A stretch of 37,751 bases of DNA from an uncultured Burkholderiales bacterium (GCA_903905475.1 CAIVGK010000012.1:1-37751), one strand, 5' to 3'; positions 1-8,451 are shown, numbered from the stretch's first letter. Notes: generated by a model not told the origin, from the letters alone. Numbers and translations: made by a program.

Positions 1-600
1 GGCCGGGCCGATGCAGTCGTCCGCCAGCAGCAGCTCGGGGTTCCAGTCGCACAGGAAGGCGGGTTCGCAGCGCTGGCCGTGGGCGTCCAGGCGATCGTGG
101 TCGGCGTAAATGAGTTGCGCCGCGGGCGAGTGCACCGCCGCTTCGGCCAGCAGCAGCAGCGCGTGCGCTCGCCAGATGTCACCCGCCGTGGCCAGCACCC
201 ACCACCGCGTTGCCGCGTCGCTGGAACCCCATGCGCCGAGCGAGACACGTGCATCAGCGGCCGCGGTGGCAGCGGCCCAGCTCGCGGCAGCGCCATCGGC
301 CTGGCCGGTGAGCTCCAGCCGCCACGCGGGGTAGCCCTGCGCCAGCAGGCTGGCAAAGGTCGCGTTCAGCGCCGGCACGCTCGCGCCATCGAGCGCCAGG
401 CGCACGGTGATGCGTGGCATGGCGGGCAGGTCCGCCAGCCGGGCGTCCAGCGCGGCCCGCGTGGCCTCGTCGAGCGTGTCATGACGCTGGCACCAGACGT
501 CGTAGCGCACGCGGTGGGTCCGTTGGCGCCGGTTCAGGCGGCGCCGGTTGATCAGCCACAGCCAGCGCTTGAGCTCAGCCAGTCGGGTTGCGATCAGCAT
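1..600 (-). CDS. Glycosyltransferase family 2 protein (5' part; runs off the left edge)
   Basis: The minus-strand frame is open from 600 to the first base of the window, giving 200 codons of an N-terminal part. Residues 61-97 look like a degenerate GT-A opening strand and helix (LLAQGYPAWRLELTG). Residues 165-190 (YADHDRLD, then a Pro-rich stretch with DWNPELLL) match the aspartate-containing motif and following segment of family 2 glycosyltransferases of the O-antigen/rhamnosyltransferase type. It would transfer a sugar from a nucleotide-sugar donor to a cell-surface glycan; donor and acceptor cannot be told. The ATG at 600 is the first ATG after the in-frame stop of rsuA, 67 bases downstream of that stop; no strong ribosome site is visible, so a non-ATG start slightly upstream is possible. 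Confidence 0.7.
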   Translation of the reverse strand, partial: MLIATRLAELKRWLWLINRRRLNRRQRTHRVRYDVWCQRHDTLDEATRAALDARLADLPAMPRITVRLALDGASVPALNATFASLLAQGYPAWRLELTGQADGAAASWAAATAAADARVSLGAWGSSDAATRWWVLATAGDIWRAHALLLLAEAAVHSPAAQLIYADHDRLDAHGQRCEPAFLCDWNPELLLADDCIGPA

Positions 601-666
601 GCTCTTGCGGCGAATGAGGTGGCGGCGGACCTGCCGCGGCAGGCGATGGCGCCGCAGCGCATGGCG

Positions 667-1392
667 TCAGACGACGTCGCTCGGGTGGATCCAGCGCCAC
701 TGCCCCGGCGCCAGGTCCGCCGGCAGCGCCAGCGCGCCGTAGCGGCTGCGGTGCAGCGCCTCCACGCGGTTGCCCACGGCGGCCACCATGCGCTTGACCT
801 GGTGGTACTTGCCTTCGGTGAGCGTCATGCGCAAGCCGTGCAGCTCGCCGAGTTCGGCGGCTTGCGGGCCCTTGAAGAGGCCGGTGGATTCGGCGGCGGC
901 GGCACGCACCGGCACCGGGTCGTCGATCAGCGTCACGCCGTGCAGCAGCTGCTGCACCTGCTCGTCGGTGACCGGGTGCTTGCAGCCGATCTCGTAGACC
1001 TTGGGCACGTGATGCTTGGGCGAGGTCCAGCGGTGGATCAGCTTGCCGTCGTCGGTGAGCAGCAGCAAGCCGGTGGTGTCCTCGTCGAGGCGGCCCACGG
1101 CTTGCACATCGCGCCGGCGCAGCGGGGCGGGGAGCAGGCTGTACACGCTCGGGTGGTGCTTGGGCTTTTGCGAGCACTCGTGGCCGGCCGGCTTGTTCAG
1201 CACGATCAACGCCTGGGTGCGAAACGGCCACGCCTCGCCGCGCACGTTGAACTGCAGGCCTTCGGGGTCGAACTCCTCGAACGGGTCGTCGGCCAGCGCA
1301 CCGGCGATGTTGACGAAGCCGCCGAGGATCAGGCCCTCGCATTCACGGCGCGAACCGAAGCCTTGCGAGAACAGCACTTGAGACAGCTTCAC
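667..1392 (-). CDS. rsuA: 16S rRNA pseudouridine synthase, RsuA family
   Basis: The 241-residue protein has an S4-like RNA-binding start (residues 2-35, with GSRRECE) followed by a pseudouridine synthase domain. The catalytic loop is GRLDEDTTGL at residues 100-109, with Asp103 as the expected nucleophile. DTTGL followed by LLTDDG is characteristic of the RsuA/RluB/RluE/RluF branch. RsuA isomerises U516 of 16S rRNA in E. coli; that exact target is inferred from similarity. KYHQVKRM near residue 192 is the usual C-terminal substrate motif. The start is GTG at 1392, whose bases overlap the stop of the upstream protease gene (GTGA), so translation is probably coupled. Confidence 0.88.
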   Translation of the reverse strand: MKLSQVLFSQGFGSRRECEGLILGGFVNIAGALADDPFEEFDPEGLQFNVRGEAWPFRTQALIVLNKPAGHECSQKPKHHPSVYSLLPAPLRRRDVQAVGRLDEDTTGLLLLTDDGKLIHRWTSPKHHVPKVYEIGCKHPVTDEQVQQLLHGVTLIDDPVPVRAAAAESTGLFKGPQAAELGELHGLRMTLTEGKYHQVKRMVAAVGNRVEALHRSRYGALALPADLAPGQWRWIHPSDVV

Positions 1393-2024
1393 GGCTTCTT
1401 GTCCAGGGTCATGCGCTCGTTGTCGCGCTTCATCTGGAAGCGGTTCAGGAAGCTGTTGCCCAGCAGCACGTGCGGCATCGGCATGGGCAGCACCGCCGCG
1501 TCGACGTTGTAGACCTGCACGTCGCCCACGCGCACGACGCCCAGCGACGTGCGGTAGCCGGAGACCGTGCCATTGGCGGTGTTCCCGGTGAGGCGCTCGC
1601 CGTCCTTGTATTTCAGGCCGATGCGGTCGGCCTCGACAGCGCTCAGCGCGATGGTGGTGGCTCCGGTGTCGACCATGAACTGCACCGCCTTGCCGTTGAT
1701 GCTGCCAGCCGTGACGAAGTGCCCGCCGTCGGCCACGGGCAACACGATCTGCGTGCCGCTGCCTGCGCTGTGGGTCGTGGCCAGACTGACGGGCGAGCCG
1801 CCCAGCGCCAGCGTTTGCCGCTTGCCAGCGATGTCGATCACGGCCTCGCTCGGGTTCACGCTGATCAGCTGCACACCTGCCACGGCGCTGCCCACGCTCA
1901 GCGAGCGCGGTACGCCGTCAATCACCAGCAGGGCGCGGTAGCCCATGTGGCCGCTGAACGACACGCTTTGCGCCGAGGCCGCGCCGCAGGCGAAGATGAA
2001 CAGTGCCGCCAGCAACCACCCCAT
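1389..2024 (-). CDS. Retropepsin-like aspartic protease, periplasmic (TIGR02281-type)
   Basis: From the ATG at 2024 the protein is 211 residues long. It begins with a signal peptide (hydrophobic residues 2-14, cleavage predicted after ASA near residue 18). A single retroviral-type aspartic protease domain follows, with the catalytic motif VDTGAT at 118-123 and the second conserved hydrophobic segment VLLGNSFLNRF near the C-terminus. Such bacterial proteins should dimerise to build one active site; their substrates are not known. A TTG at 2033 overlaps the yajQ stop (TTGA) and is a possible alternative start adding three residues. The gene lies tightly between yajQ and rsuA, overlapping rsuA by four bases, so the three are probably cotranscribed. 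Confidence 0.8.
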   Translation of the reverse strand: MGWLLAALFIFACGAASAQSVSFSGHMGYRALLVIDGVPRSLSVGSAVAGVQLISVNPSEAVIDIAGKRQTLALGGSPVSLATTHSAGSGTQIVLPVADGGHFVTAGSINGKAVQFMVDTGATTIALSAVEADRIGLKYKDGERLTGNTANGTVSGYRTSLGVVRVGDVQVYNVDAAVLPMPMPHVLLGNSFLNRFQMKRDNERMTLDKKP

Positions 2025-2029
2025 CGAGC

Positions 2030-2518
2030 TCAATCGCGGAAGTTGTTGAACGACAGCGGCGCATCGGCCATGTCCTTGCGGATCATGGCCATGGCCGCTT
2101 GCAGGTCGTCGCGCTTGCCACCGGTGACGCGCACGCTGTCGCCCTGGATGGCCGCTTGCACCTTGAGCTTGCTTTGCTTGACCAGCGTTTGCAGCTTCTT
2201 GGCGGTTTCGCTGTCGATGCCGGTCTTGATGACGATGAGCTGCTTGACCTTGTCGCCACCGATCTTTTCGATCTTGGCGCTGCGGTCAAGGTAGCGCACA
2301 TCCACGCTGCGCTTGGCCAGCTTGGCCAGCACGATGTCCATCACCTGGTCGATCTGGAAATTGCTGTCGGCCCACACCGTGAGCTCCTTGTCCTTGAGCT
2401 CGACCTTGGATGACGAGCCCTTGAAATCGAAGCGGGTGCCGATTTCCTTGGCGGCCTGGTCGATGGCGTTGCGCACTTCGACGAGATCGGGTTCGAGAAC
2501 GGTGTCAAAACTGGGCAT
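2030..2518 (-). CDS. yajQ: YajQ family nucleotide-binding protein (DUF520)
   Basis: The 162-residue protein starts MPSFD, the usual beginning of this family, so the ATG at 2518 is preferred over an ATG 39 bases upstream. The family signatures are visible: RFDFKGS at about 29-35, and near the C-terminus [17 protein letters not shown]. YajQ folds as two RNP-like domains. Some members bind cyclic di-GMP and act with transcription factors; others bind nucleotides or RNA. Which applies here cannot be told from sequence. It is the first gene of a minus-strand operon with the periplasmic protease, rsuA and a glycosyltransferase, and it diverges from murB across 56 bases. Confidence 0.88.
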   Translation of the reverse strand: MPSFDTVLEPDLVEVRNAIDQAAKEIGTRFDFKGSSSKVELKDKELTVWADSNFQIDQVMDIVLAKLAKRSVDVRYLDRSAKIEKIGGDKVKQLIVIKTGIDSETAKKLQTLVKQSKLKVQAAIQGDSVRVTGGKRDDLQAAMAMIRKDMADAPLSFNNFRD

Positions 2519-2574
2519 GGTGGTCGCCTTGAAAGGGGAGCCGATGAGGGGCGGCAATCAACGAAAATTCTGTC

Positions 2575-3603
2575 ATGCACATCGAGTCCGGCGTGAGCCT
2601 TCGCCCCTACAACAGCTTTGGCTTGCCGGCCGTGGCGCACACCTTGGTGCGCATTGCCAGCGACGCCGATGTGCGGCGGGTGGTCGATCATCCCACGCTG
2701 GGCCGCGCGCCGAAGTTCGTGCTGGGCGGCGGCAGCAACATCATCCTCACGCGCGACATGCCGCAAGTGGTGCTCAAGGTCGAGGTGATGGGCCTGCGGC
2801 TGGTCGAGCAGCGCGCCGACGCCTGGATCGTCGAAGCCGGCGCCGGCGAGTCGTGGCACGGTCTGGTCATGTGGTCGCTGGCTCAGGGTTTCCCGGGGCT
2901 CGAGAACCTGGCGCTGATCCCCGGCACCGTGGGTGCCTCGCCGGTGCAAAACATCGGCGCGTATGGCGTCGAGCTGCAAGACCGCTTCGACTCGCTCGAT
3001 GCGGTCGATCTGCGCACCGGCCTGACGGTCACGCTGGGGCACGAGCGCTGCGCCTTCGGCTACCGCGACAGCGTGTTCAAGCGCTCGCTGGCCGGGCTGG
3101 TGGTGATCACGCGCGTGCGCTTTCGGCTGCCGCGGCCGTGGCAGCCGGCGCTGGGCTATCTGGAGCTCGAACGCAAGCTGGCCGAGCTGCGTACGGCCGA
3201 CCCCGCCGTGCAGCCCACGGCGCAGCAAGTGGCCGAGTGGGTGATCGGCATTCGCCGCGCCAAGCTGCCCGACCCGGCACTCATCGGCAACGCCGGCAGC
3301 TTCTTCAAGAACCCGGTGGTCACGCCCGAGCAGTGCCGCGACATCATCGGCCGCGACCCGGAAATCGTGCATTACCCGATGCCCGACGGCAGCGTGAAAC
3401 TGGCTGCCGGCTGGATGATCGATGCCTGTGGCTGGAAGGGCAAGACCGTGGGTCAGGCGGGCGTCTATGAAAAGCAGGCGCTGGTGCTGGTCAACCGCGG
3501 CGAGGCCATCGGCTCGGAAGTGATGACGCTGGCGCGCGCCATCCAGGAAAGCGTCTACGGCCGCTTTGGCATCAGGCTGGAGACCGAGCCGGTGGTGGTG
3601 TGA
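2575..3603 (+). CDS. murB: UDP-N-acetylenolpyruvoylglucosamine reductase (MurB, type I)
   Basis: MurB reduces UDP-GlcNAc-enolpyruvate to UDP-MurNAc with NADPH and FAD, the second committed step of peptidoglycan synthesis in the cytoplasm. The 342-residue protein has the FAD-binding elements NSFGLPA near residue 13, LGGGSN near 50 and the PGTVGASPVQNIGAYG region. The type I loop GYRDSVFK is present. The proton-donor serine lies in IGNAGSFFKNP (Ser242) and the conserved C-terminal glutamate in the last eight residues (LETEP). Length and order match the E. coli type. It is a single gene in a short divergent gap with yajQ, and its last 32 bases overlap the end of the opposite-strand TAXI remnant. 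Confidence 0.95.
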   Translation: MHIESGVSLRPYNSFGLPAVAHTLVRIASDADVRRVVDHPTLGRAPKFVLGGGSNIILTRDMPQVVLKVEVMGLRLVEQRADAWIVEAGAGESWHGLVMWSLAQGFPGLENLALIPGTVGASPVQNIGAYGVELQDRFDSLDAVDLRTGLTVTLGHERCAFGYRDSVFKRSLAGLVVITRVRFRLPRPWQPALGYLELERKLAELRTADPAVQPTAQQVAEWVIGIRRAKLPDPALIGNAGSFFKNPVVTPEQCRDIIGRDPEIVHYPMPDGSVKLAAGWMIDACGWKGKTVGQAGVYEKQALVLVNRGEAIGSEVMTLARAIQESVYGRFGIRLETEPVVV

Positions 3604-4379
3604 GCGCCGCGCCGGCGGCGTCGCTCAGCCGCGTGCGCACCAGCGCGATGTGGCTGCGCAGCGCGTACAGCTCGTCGGTGCCGCAGCGCGCTTCGATCTC
3701 GCGCAACTGCTCGTACCAGCGGAACACGCGCCGACGCACGCGCAGCTGGTAGACCGGCGGCAGCACGCGCGTGAACGGCAGCAGCAGCGTCAGGATAGAC
3801 ACCACCACCGGCCACATGCGGTCGATCAGGTTGGCCACGCCAAACGGCAGGTGGCGCTGCAGCACGGGCAAACCGTTTTGATAGAAGCGCTGCGCCTCCT
3901 TGGCCAGCGCTCGCTCGGTGTTGAGCGGGCTCGGGAAGTCGCCCTTGCGCTGGAACCAGCCCGCGCCGCCATGGATCTTTTGCGCGGCCTGCACGAACAG
4001 CTGGATCAGCGCCGGATGTGTGCCTTCGCGCGCCACCAGCGTGGCCGCGGGCGCCACCAGATGCACGTCGTGCGCCGGCACATCGCCGGCCAGATCGACC
4101 ACGCCGCGTGGCAGCACCAGCGGGCGCATGAAGGCAAAGCGGCGCGAATAGGCTTCGGCCTGCGCAAAGTCGAACAGCCGGATGCCGGGGGTGTTCAGCA
4201 GCGTTTGCACCGCCTGCGACTCCGGCGCCGACGCCAGCGCCAGCGCGTCTTCGGCTTCGGCGGCTGCGGGCCGGTCATCGAAGCCGCCTTGCACGAACGC
4301 GAGATCGACGCCCGCGTTCGCATCGCCCAACAGCGCGAGGTTCTCGGCAGTGCCCTGCGTGGCGCGCGGGCGTGTTCAT
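3572..4379 (-). pseudogene. TAXI-family TRAP transporter solute-binding protein, N-terminally deleted and frameshifted
   Basis: A start region is intact: an AGGAT-like ribosome site, an ATG at 4391 and an in-frame ATG at 4379 (M-N-T-P). That frame closes after about 30 codons. The frame encoding a recognisable TAXI protein (TAENLALLGD, then VDLAFVQGG) carries a stop at 4378-4376 and has no ATG or GTG before the motif, only CTG at 4333 and TTG at 4330. The surviving 252 codons hold the distal ligand-binding lobe and one C-terminal membrane segment (around LIDRMWPVVVSILTLLL) followed by a basic tail. Full-length relatives begin with an anchor and roughly 80-100 more residues. The simplest reading is a deletion joining the start codon region to mid-gene out of frame. 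A weakly translated truncated protein from TTG cannot be excluded. It is last in the argD-argF-phosphoesterase operon. Confidence 0.72.
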
Positions 4380-4422
4380 GGCGGGTTCCATCCTGGGTTT
4401 TCGCCGATGACCGGCACGCCGC

Positions 4423-5166
4423 CTATTCGCCGCGCAGCAGTCGCTCAGCCAGCGGCGAGGGCAGTCTGGCGGCGATGATCTTGGCCGCTGCCTTGATGTG
4501 GTTGTAGGGCACGCGCCAGAAGGTCAGCGTGGCCGTGTCGGTGTCGAAGGTGGCGTAGCACGCGCGGGTGTTGCCGTCACGCGGTTGTCCCGCCGACCCG
4601 GCGATGGCGAGCCAGCGCGATGACGCCGGCAGTGCCAGCGCGGTGCCGGGCTTGAATTGCGCCTCGCCGCTCGCGCCAACCATCGTCAGGTGGTACAGGC
4701 CCTGAGCGTGCACATGGCCGCAAAAGATGTGGCGTGCGGTGGTGGCGTGCAAGCAGGTGGCGGCATCGAGCCGGCTCATCACGTAGCCCCACTGTGCCGG
4801 CGCCACGTTGTTGGCGTGGACGAACAGTTGATCTCCCTCGGTGACGCTGAGCGGCAAGCGGGCCAGAAAGTCGATCTGGCCCGCCGACAACTGCTGGCGC
4901 GTCCAGGTGACCACCTCGCGTGCCTGCGGCACCATCGAGCCGCGGGGCCCGTTGACCACCGCCTCGTCGTGATTGCCCTGGATCGCGATGGCTCCCGCGC
5001 CGACCAGCGTTCGGATCTGCTCGACCACCCAGCCCGGATCGGCGCCGTAGCCCACGAAGTCGCCGAGCAGCGCGTAACGCTCAACGCCCTGATCTGCCGC
5101 ATGCTCGAGCACCGCCTCGAACGCCTCGCGGTTGGCGTGCACGTCGGTGATGACGGCGAGCTTCAT
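4423..5166 (-). CDS. Metallophosphoesterase, calcineurin-like (YfcE/MJ0936-type)
   Basis: The 247-residue protein carries the full dinuclear-metal site: DVHAN at residues 8-12, GDFVGYGADP from 35 (Asp36), GNHD at 64-67, a VHAN histidine at 117, and GHVH at 150-153. These are the residues that bind two metal ions and attack phosphate esters. The fold is that of small bacterial phosphodiesterases; the natural substrate cannot be read from the sequence. There is no signal peptide, so it should be cytoplasmic. It starts 18 bases after argF and is followed by the broken TAXI gene, so it probably rides on the arg transcript. Confidence 0.85.
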   Translation of the reverse strand: MKLAVITDVHANREAFEAVLEHAADQGVERYALLGDFVGYGADPGWVVEQIRTLVGAGAIAIQGNHDEAVVNGPRGSMVPQAREVVTWTRQQLSAGQIDFLARLPLSVTEGDQLFVHANNVAPAQWGYVMSRLDAATCLHATTARHIFCGHVHAQGLYHLTMVGASGEAQFKPGTALALPASSRWLAIAGSAGQPRDGNTRACYATFDTDTATLTFWRVPYNHIKAAAKIIAARLPSPLAERLLRGE

Positions 5167-5184
5167 GGCACCCGCGACAGCGAC

Positions 5185-6132
5185 TCAGCCCATGCGGCCG
5201 AGCAGCAGGTATTCCATCAGCGCCTTTTGCACGTGCATGCGGTTTTCGGCCTCGTCCCACACCACGCTGTGCGGGCCGTCGATCACGTCGGCATCGACTT
5301 CTTCACCGCGGTGCGCCGGCAGACAGTGCATGAACAGCACGTCCGGCTGGGCCACGGCGAGCATGTCGCGGTCGACGCGCCAGTCGGCGAAGGCCTTTTG
5401 GCGGGCCTCGTTCTCGGCCTCGTAGCCCATGCTGGTCCACACGTCGGTGGTCACCAGATGGGCGCCGCGGCAGGCATCCATCGGGTTGTCAAACACCTTG
5501 ACGCAGGCCTGGTTGCTCACGCCGGCGACCTTGGCGTCGATCTCGTAGCCGCTGGGCGTGCTCACGTGCAGCGTGAAGCCCAGCACGTCGGCCGCTTGCA
5601 GCCAGGTGTTGGCCATGTTGTTGCCGTCGCCCACCCAGGCCACGACCTTGCCGCGGATGCTGCCGCGGTGCTCGATGTAGGTGAACACATCGGCCAGGAT
5701 CTGGCACGGGTGGTATTCGTTGGTCAGGCCGTTGATGACCGGCACGCGCGAATGCGCCGCGAAGGCCTCGATCTTGGTGTGCTCGAAGGTGCGGATCATC
5801 ACCACGTCGACCATGCGGCTGATCACGCGCGCGCTGTCTTCGATCGGCTCGGCACGCCCGAGCTGGCTGTCGCCCGAGGTCAGGTTCACCACCGAGCCGC
5901 CCATCTGGTACATGCCGGCCTCGAAGCTGACACGGGTGCGGGTGCTGGCCTTTTCGAAAATCATCGCCAGCGTGCGGTCGAACAGCGGCGTGTACTTCTC
6001 GTAGTTCTTGAAGCGCTTCTTGATCAGCGTGGCGCGCCCGAGCAGGTAGTCGTACTCCTCGGCGCTCAGGTCCTTGAACTGCAGGTAGTGCCGCATGGGC
6101 ACCTGACCGGGTTTGATGGTGGGCGTGTTCAC
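5185..6132 (-). CDS. argF: Ornithine carbamoyltransferase (anabolic)
   Basis: ArgF makes citrulline from ornithine and carbamoyl phosphate, the sixth step of arginine synthesis. The carbamoyl-phosphate loop STRTR is at residues 63-67, followed by the conserved HPCQ motif and, near the end, the ornithine-site motif HCLPAHRGEEV. The chosen GTG start at 6132 overlaps the argD stop (GTGA) and gives 315 residues, close to family length; an ATG at 6096 (M-R-H-Y-L-Q-F) is a credible alternative 12 residues in. The overlap with argD implies translational coupling of two consecutive-pathway enzymes. Confidence 0.93.
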   Translation of the reverse strand: MNTPTIKPGQVPMRHYLQFKDLSAEEYDYLLGRATLIKKRFKNYEKYTPLFDRTLAMIFEKASTRTRVSFEAGMYQMGGSVVNLTSGDSQLGRAEPIEDSARVISRMVDVVMIRTFEHTKIEAFAAHSRVPVINGLTNEYHPCQILADVFTYIEHRGSIRGKVVAWVGDGNNMANTWLQAADVLGFTLHVSTPSGYEIDAKVAGVSNQACVKVFDNPMDACRGAHLVTTDVWTSMGYEAENEARQKAFADWRVDRDMLAVAQPDVLFMHCLPAHRGEEVDADVIDGPHSVVWDEAENRMHVQKALMEYLLLGRMG

Positions 6133-7346
6133 GGCTGTTCCGGGGTTTGCAGGAAATCTTTGATCAGCCCGCCGAGGATCGTGGCGATCAGCCCGGCTTC
6201 GGCCAGGCTCAGGATCAGCGGCGGCACCAGGCGCACGACACGGTCGGCGGTCACGCTGATCAGCAATCCAGCCTGAGCGGCGCGCAACAGCAGCTCGCCG
6301 CATGGGCGGTCGAGCTCGATGCCCAGCATCAGGCCCTGGCCACGGATCTCGACCACGCCGGCCAGGCCCGCGAGCTCACGCGCCAGGCCGGCACGCAAGG
6401 CCGCGCCGACGCTGGCGGCGTTGTCGAGCAGGTGGTCTTCTTCCATGATGCGCAGCGTTTCGATGCCTGCGCGCATGGCCAGCGCATTGCCGCCGAAGGT
6501 GGTGCCGTGGTTGCCCGGTTGCAGCACCTCGGCCGCACGCGGGCCGCACACCACCGCGCCGATCGGCACGCCCGAACCCAGCCCCTTGGCCAGTGGCATC
6601 ACGTCGGGCAAGATGCCCGCCCACTGGTGGGCGAACCACTTGCCGGTGCGCCCGGTGCCGCACTGCACCTCGTCGAGCATGAGCAGCCAGTCGCGTTCAT
6701 CGCACAGGCGGCGAATCGCGCGCAGGTACTCGGGGGCGGCCGGATGGACGCCGCCTTCGCCCTGGATGACTTCCAGGAACACGGCCACCACGTTCGGATG
6801 CGCATCGGCCGCGCTTTCGATGGCCGCCACGTCGTTGAGCGGCACCCGCACGAAGCCTTCGACCAGTGGGCCGAAGCCGGCCTGGATCTTTGGATTGCCG
6901 GTGGCCGACAGCGTCGCGATCGAGCGGCCGTGGAACGCTTTTTCGTAGACGATGACCTCGGGACGCTCGATGCCCTTGTCGTGACCGAACTTGCGGGCGA
7001 TCTTCAAGGCGGCTTCGTTGGCTTCGAGGCCGCTGTTGCAAAAGAACACCCGCGTCAGCCCCGACAGCTCGCACAACTTGGCCGCCAGTTGCTCCTGCAG
7101 CGGTGCGCCGTAGTAGTTCGAGGTGTGGATGAGGCGACCGATTTGCTCTTGCAGCGCCGGCACGAGCTTGGGGTGGGCGTGGCCGAGCGTGTTGACCGCG
7201 ATGCCGCCGAGCCCGTCGAGGTACTTCTTGCCCTCGGTGTCCCACACCCAGCAGCCTTGGCCATGCGACATCGCCATCGGCAGGCGCCCATAGGTGTGCA
7301 TCACATGGGGTTCGGGATCGACGGCAGACTTTTCAGGGGCGTTCAT
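6129..7346 (-). CDS. argD: Acetylornithine aminotransferase
   Basis: This 405-residue class III pyridoxal-phosphate aminotransferase converts N-acetylglutamate semialdehyde to N-acetylornithine in arginine synthesis; family members can also act on succinyldiaminopimelate. Visible signatures are the FCNSGLEANEAALK cofactor-phosphate loop, the LMLDEVQCGTGRTGK segment with the ring-stacking aspartate, and the Schiff-base lysine in MPLAKGLG. It leads a minus-strand operon with argF and the phosphoesterase. The 243-base gap upstream, shared with the divergent DUF3579 gene, must hold its promoter; a TAGAAT-like -10 occurs about 75 bases upstream on the minus strand, without a good -35. Confidence 0.93.
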   Translation of the reverse strand: MNAPEKSAVDPEPHVMHTYGRLPMAMSHGQGCWVWDTEGKKYLDGLGGIAVNTLGHAHPKLVPALQEQIGRLIHTSNYYGAPLQEQLAAKLCELSGLTRVFFCNSGLEANEAALKIARKFGHDKGIERPEVIVYEKAFHGRSIATLSATGNPKIQAGFGPLVEGFVRVPLNDVAAIESAADAHPNVVAVFLEVIQGEGGVHPAAPEYLRAIRRLCDERDWLLMLDEVQCGTGRTGKWFAHQWAGILPDVMPLAKGLGSGVPIGAVVCGPRAAEVLQPGNHGTTFGGNALAMRAGIETLRIMEEDHLLDNAASVGAALRAGLARELAGLAGVVEIRGQGLMLGIELDRPCGELLLRAAQAGLLISVTADRVVRLVPPLILSLAEAGLIATILGGLIKDFLQTPEQP

Positions 7347-7589
7347 GGGGTGTCTCGGCAGGCTGCGAGCAAGGCGGGTGCGGGGTCGCCCCGCAGGGGG
7401 TGATCGACCGAAATTCTAAGTCCGGCCCCGGCGCCCCGGCCCGCAGGCTCCGAGGCGATCCGGGGGACGTGAGCCGGTGTTCGCGCTCTTGAATCGTGGC
7501 TCGGCTCAGGCGGCACAATCATGGGTGGTGACGCCAACGGCTGTCGACGCCCCCTGACCGTCGCGCCAGCTCATCCCCGAACCCGAAGC

Positions 7590-7913
7590 ATGGATCCAGT
7601 ACACAAAAACGAAGTGTTCATTCAAGGCGTCACGCTGAGCGGACAGACGTTTCGCCCCAGCGATTGGGCCGAACGCCTGGCCGGGGCGATGTCGTGCTTC
7701 CGTCCGGAAAGCACCGCCGGCGGGATCGGCGCGTTCATCGGCTACTCGCCGTACTGCGTTCCTCGGGTGATCAACGGCGTGAAGTGCGTGATCGTCGACG
7801 AGCGGCTGCGTGAATCGGCGCCCATGGCCTGGGACTTCGTCATGAACTTCGCTCGCGACAACGAATTGCAGGTGGCGAATGCCTGCTTGCTGCCAACGGC
7901 GCGGGAATCTTGA
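7590..7913 (+). CDS. DUF3579 family protein
   Basis: The 107-residue protein starting M-D-P-V-H-K matches the small betaproteobacterial DUF3579 family as I remember it (NEVFIQGVTLSG, then FRPSDWAERL and a GYSPYCVP motif). No catalytic residues or membrane segments are recognised, and the function is unknown. The ATG at 7590 fits the family start better than an ATG at 7521. It sits between the arg operon and rpsT, a placement I recall as common in Burkholderiales. That suggests an old chromosomal neighbour rather than a recent arrival. Confidence 0.75.
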   Translation: MDPVHKNEVFIQGVTLSGQTFRPSDWAERLAGAMSCFRPESTAGGIGAFIGYSPYCVPRVINGVKCVIVDERLRESAPMAWDFVMNFARDNELQVANACLLPTARES

Positions 7914-7949
7914 TTCGGTGTGGGCCGGGCGTTCGTAGCGACGCCCATG

Positions 7950-7974
7950 AAAAAGGCCCGCAACTGCGGGCCTT
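7950..7974 (-). terminator. Intrinsic terminator of rpsT
   Basis: A perfect stem GGCCCGC / GCGGGCC (7955-7961 with 7966-7972) closes a four-base loop. On the minus strand it is followed directly by a run of five T (complement of 7950-7954). It lies 25 bases beyond the rpsT stop, the expected place, and would also block read-through from rpsT into the DUF3579 gene. Confidence 0.85.
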
Positions 7975-7998
7975 CGGGGCAGATCGGCGCGAGCCGAC

Positions 7999-8304
7999 TC
8001 AAGCGGCAGGTGCTGCCAGTGCCTTGACCTTGGCGCACAGGCGGCTCTTGTGACGAGCCGCTTTGTTCTTGTGGAACAGGCCCTTGTCGGCCACCGAGTC
8101 GATGACCTGCTCGGCCGTCTTGAAGAGGTCCGAGGCTTTCGCTTTGTCGCCGGCCAAAACGGCCTTTTGAACATTCTTGATCACCGTGCGGAACTTCGAC
8201 CGCAAGGCGGTGTTCGCGGCGTTGAGCTTGACGTCCTGACGAACGCGCTTCAACCCGGAGGCAATGCGGACGGTTTTCTTTTTCGCTTTTGAGGAGGTGG
8301 CCAT
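7999..8304 (-). CDS. rpsT: 30S ribosomal protein S20
   Basis: S20 binds 16S rRNA as a three-helix bundle and is needed for 30S assembly. The 101-residue protein is very rich in lysine, arginine and alanine, with the typical A-K-K-K start and the conserved segments [13 protein letters not shown] and [15 protein letters not shown]. It is slightly longer than the E. coli protein at the C-terminus (K-A-L-A-A-P-A-A). It stands as a single gene with its own promoter and terminator, divergent from murJ. Confidence 0.95.
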   Translation of the reverse strand: MATSSKAKKKTVRIASGLKRVRQDVKLNAANTALRSKFRTVIKNVQKAVLAGDKAKASDLFKTAEQVIDSVADKGLFHKNKAARHKSRLCAKVKALAAPAA

Positions 8305-8337
8305 GCTGTAATTTGTTCAGTTGGAACAGAGCCCACG

Positions 8338-8366
8338 AGTGTAGCAGCTTGCGGCTTCATTTTGAA
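8338..8366 (-). promoter_or_regulatory. Probable sigma-70 promoter of rpsT
   Basis: Read on the minus strand, a TTCAAA -35 element (8366-8361) and a TACACT -10 element (8343-8338) are separated by 17 bases. The position predicts a leader of about 25-30 bases before the rpsT start. Both hexamers are fair rather than perfect matches, but spacing and position are right. Confidence 0.55.
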
Positions 8367-8451
8367 TGTTCCGCAGGTCATCTGCCGAGACTCGCCGCTC
8401 GGCGCTCAAACATTGCTACCGTCGCGCACCCAAGCCTTGGGACTTTCGTCC

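Noticed and set aside
79-1512. Long open plus-strand frame (477 codons) across the glycosyltransferase and rsuA
   Set aside because: It is antisense to recognisable genes, has Arg/Ala/His-rich composition typical of GC-rich shadow frames and matches no family.
4657-6276. Long open plus-strand frame (539 codons) opposite argF and the phosphoesterase
   Set aside because: It is complementary to argF; its low-complexity His/Val/Ala composition is a by-product of high GC at third codon positions.
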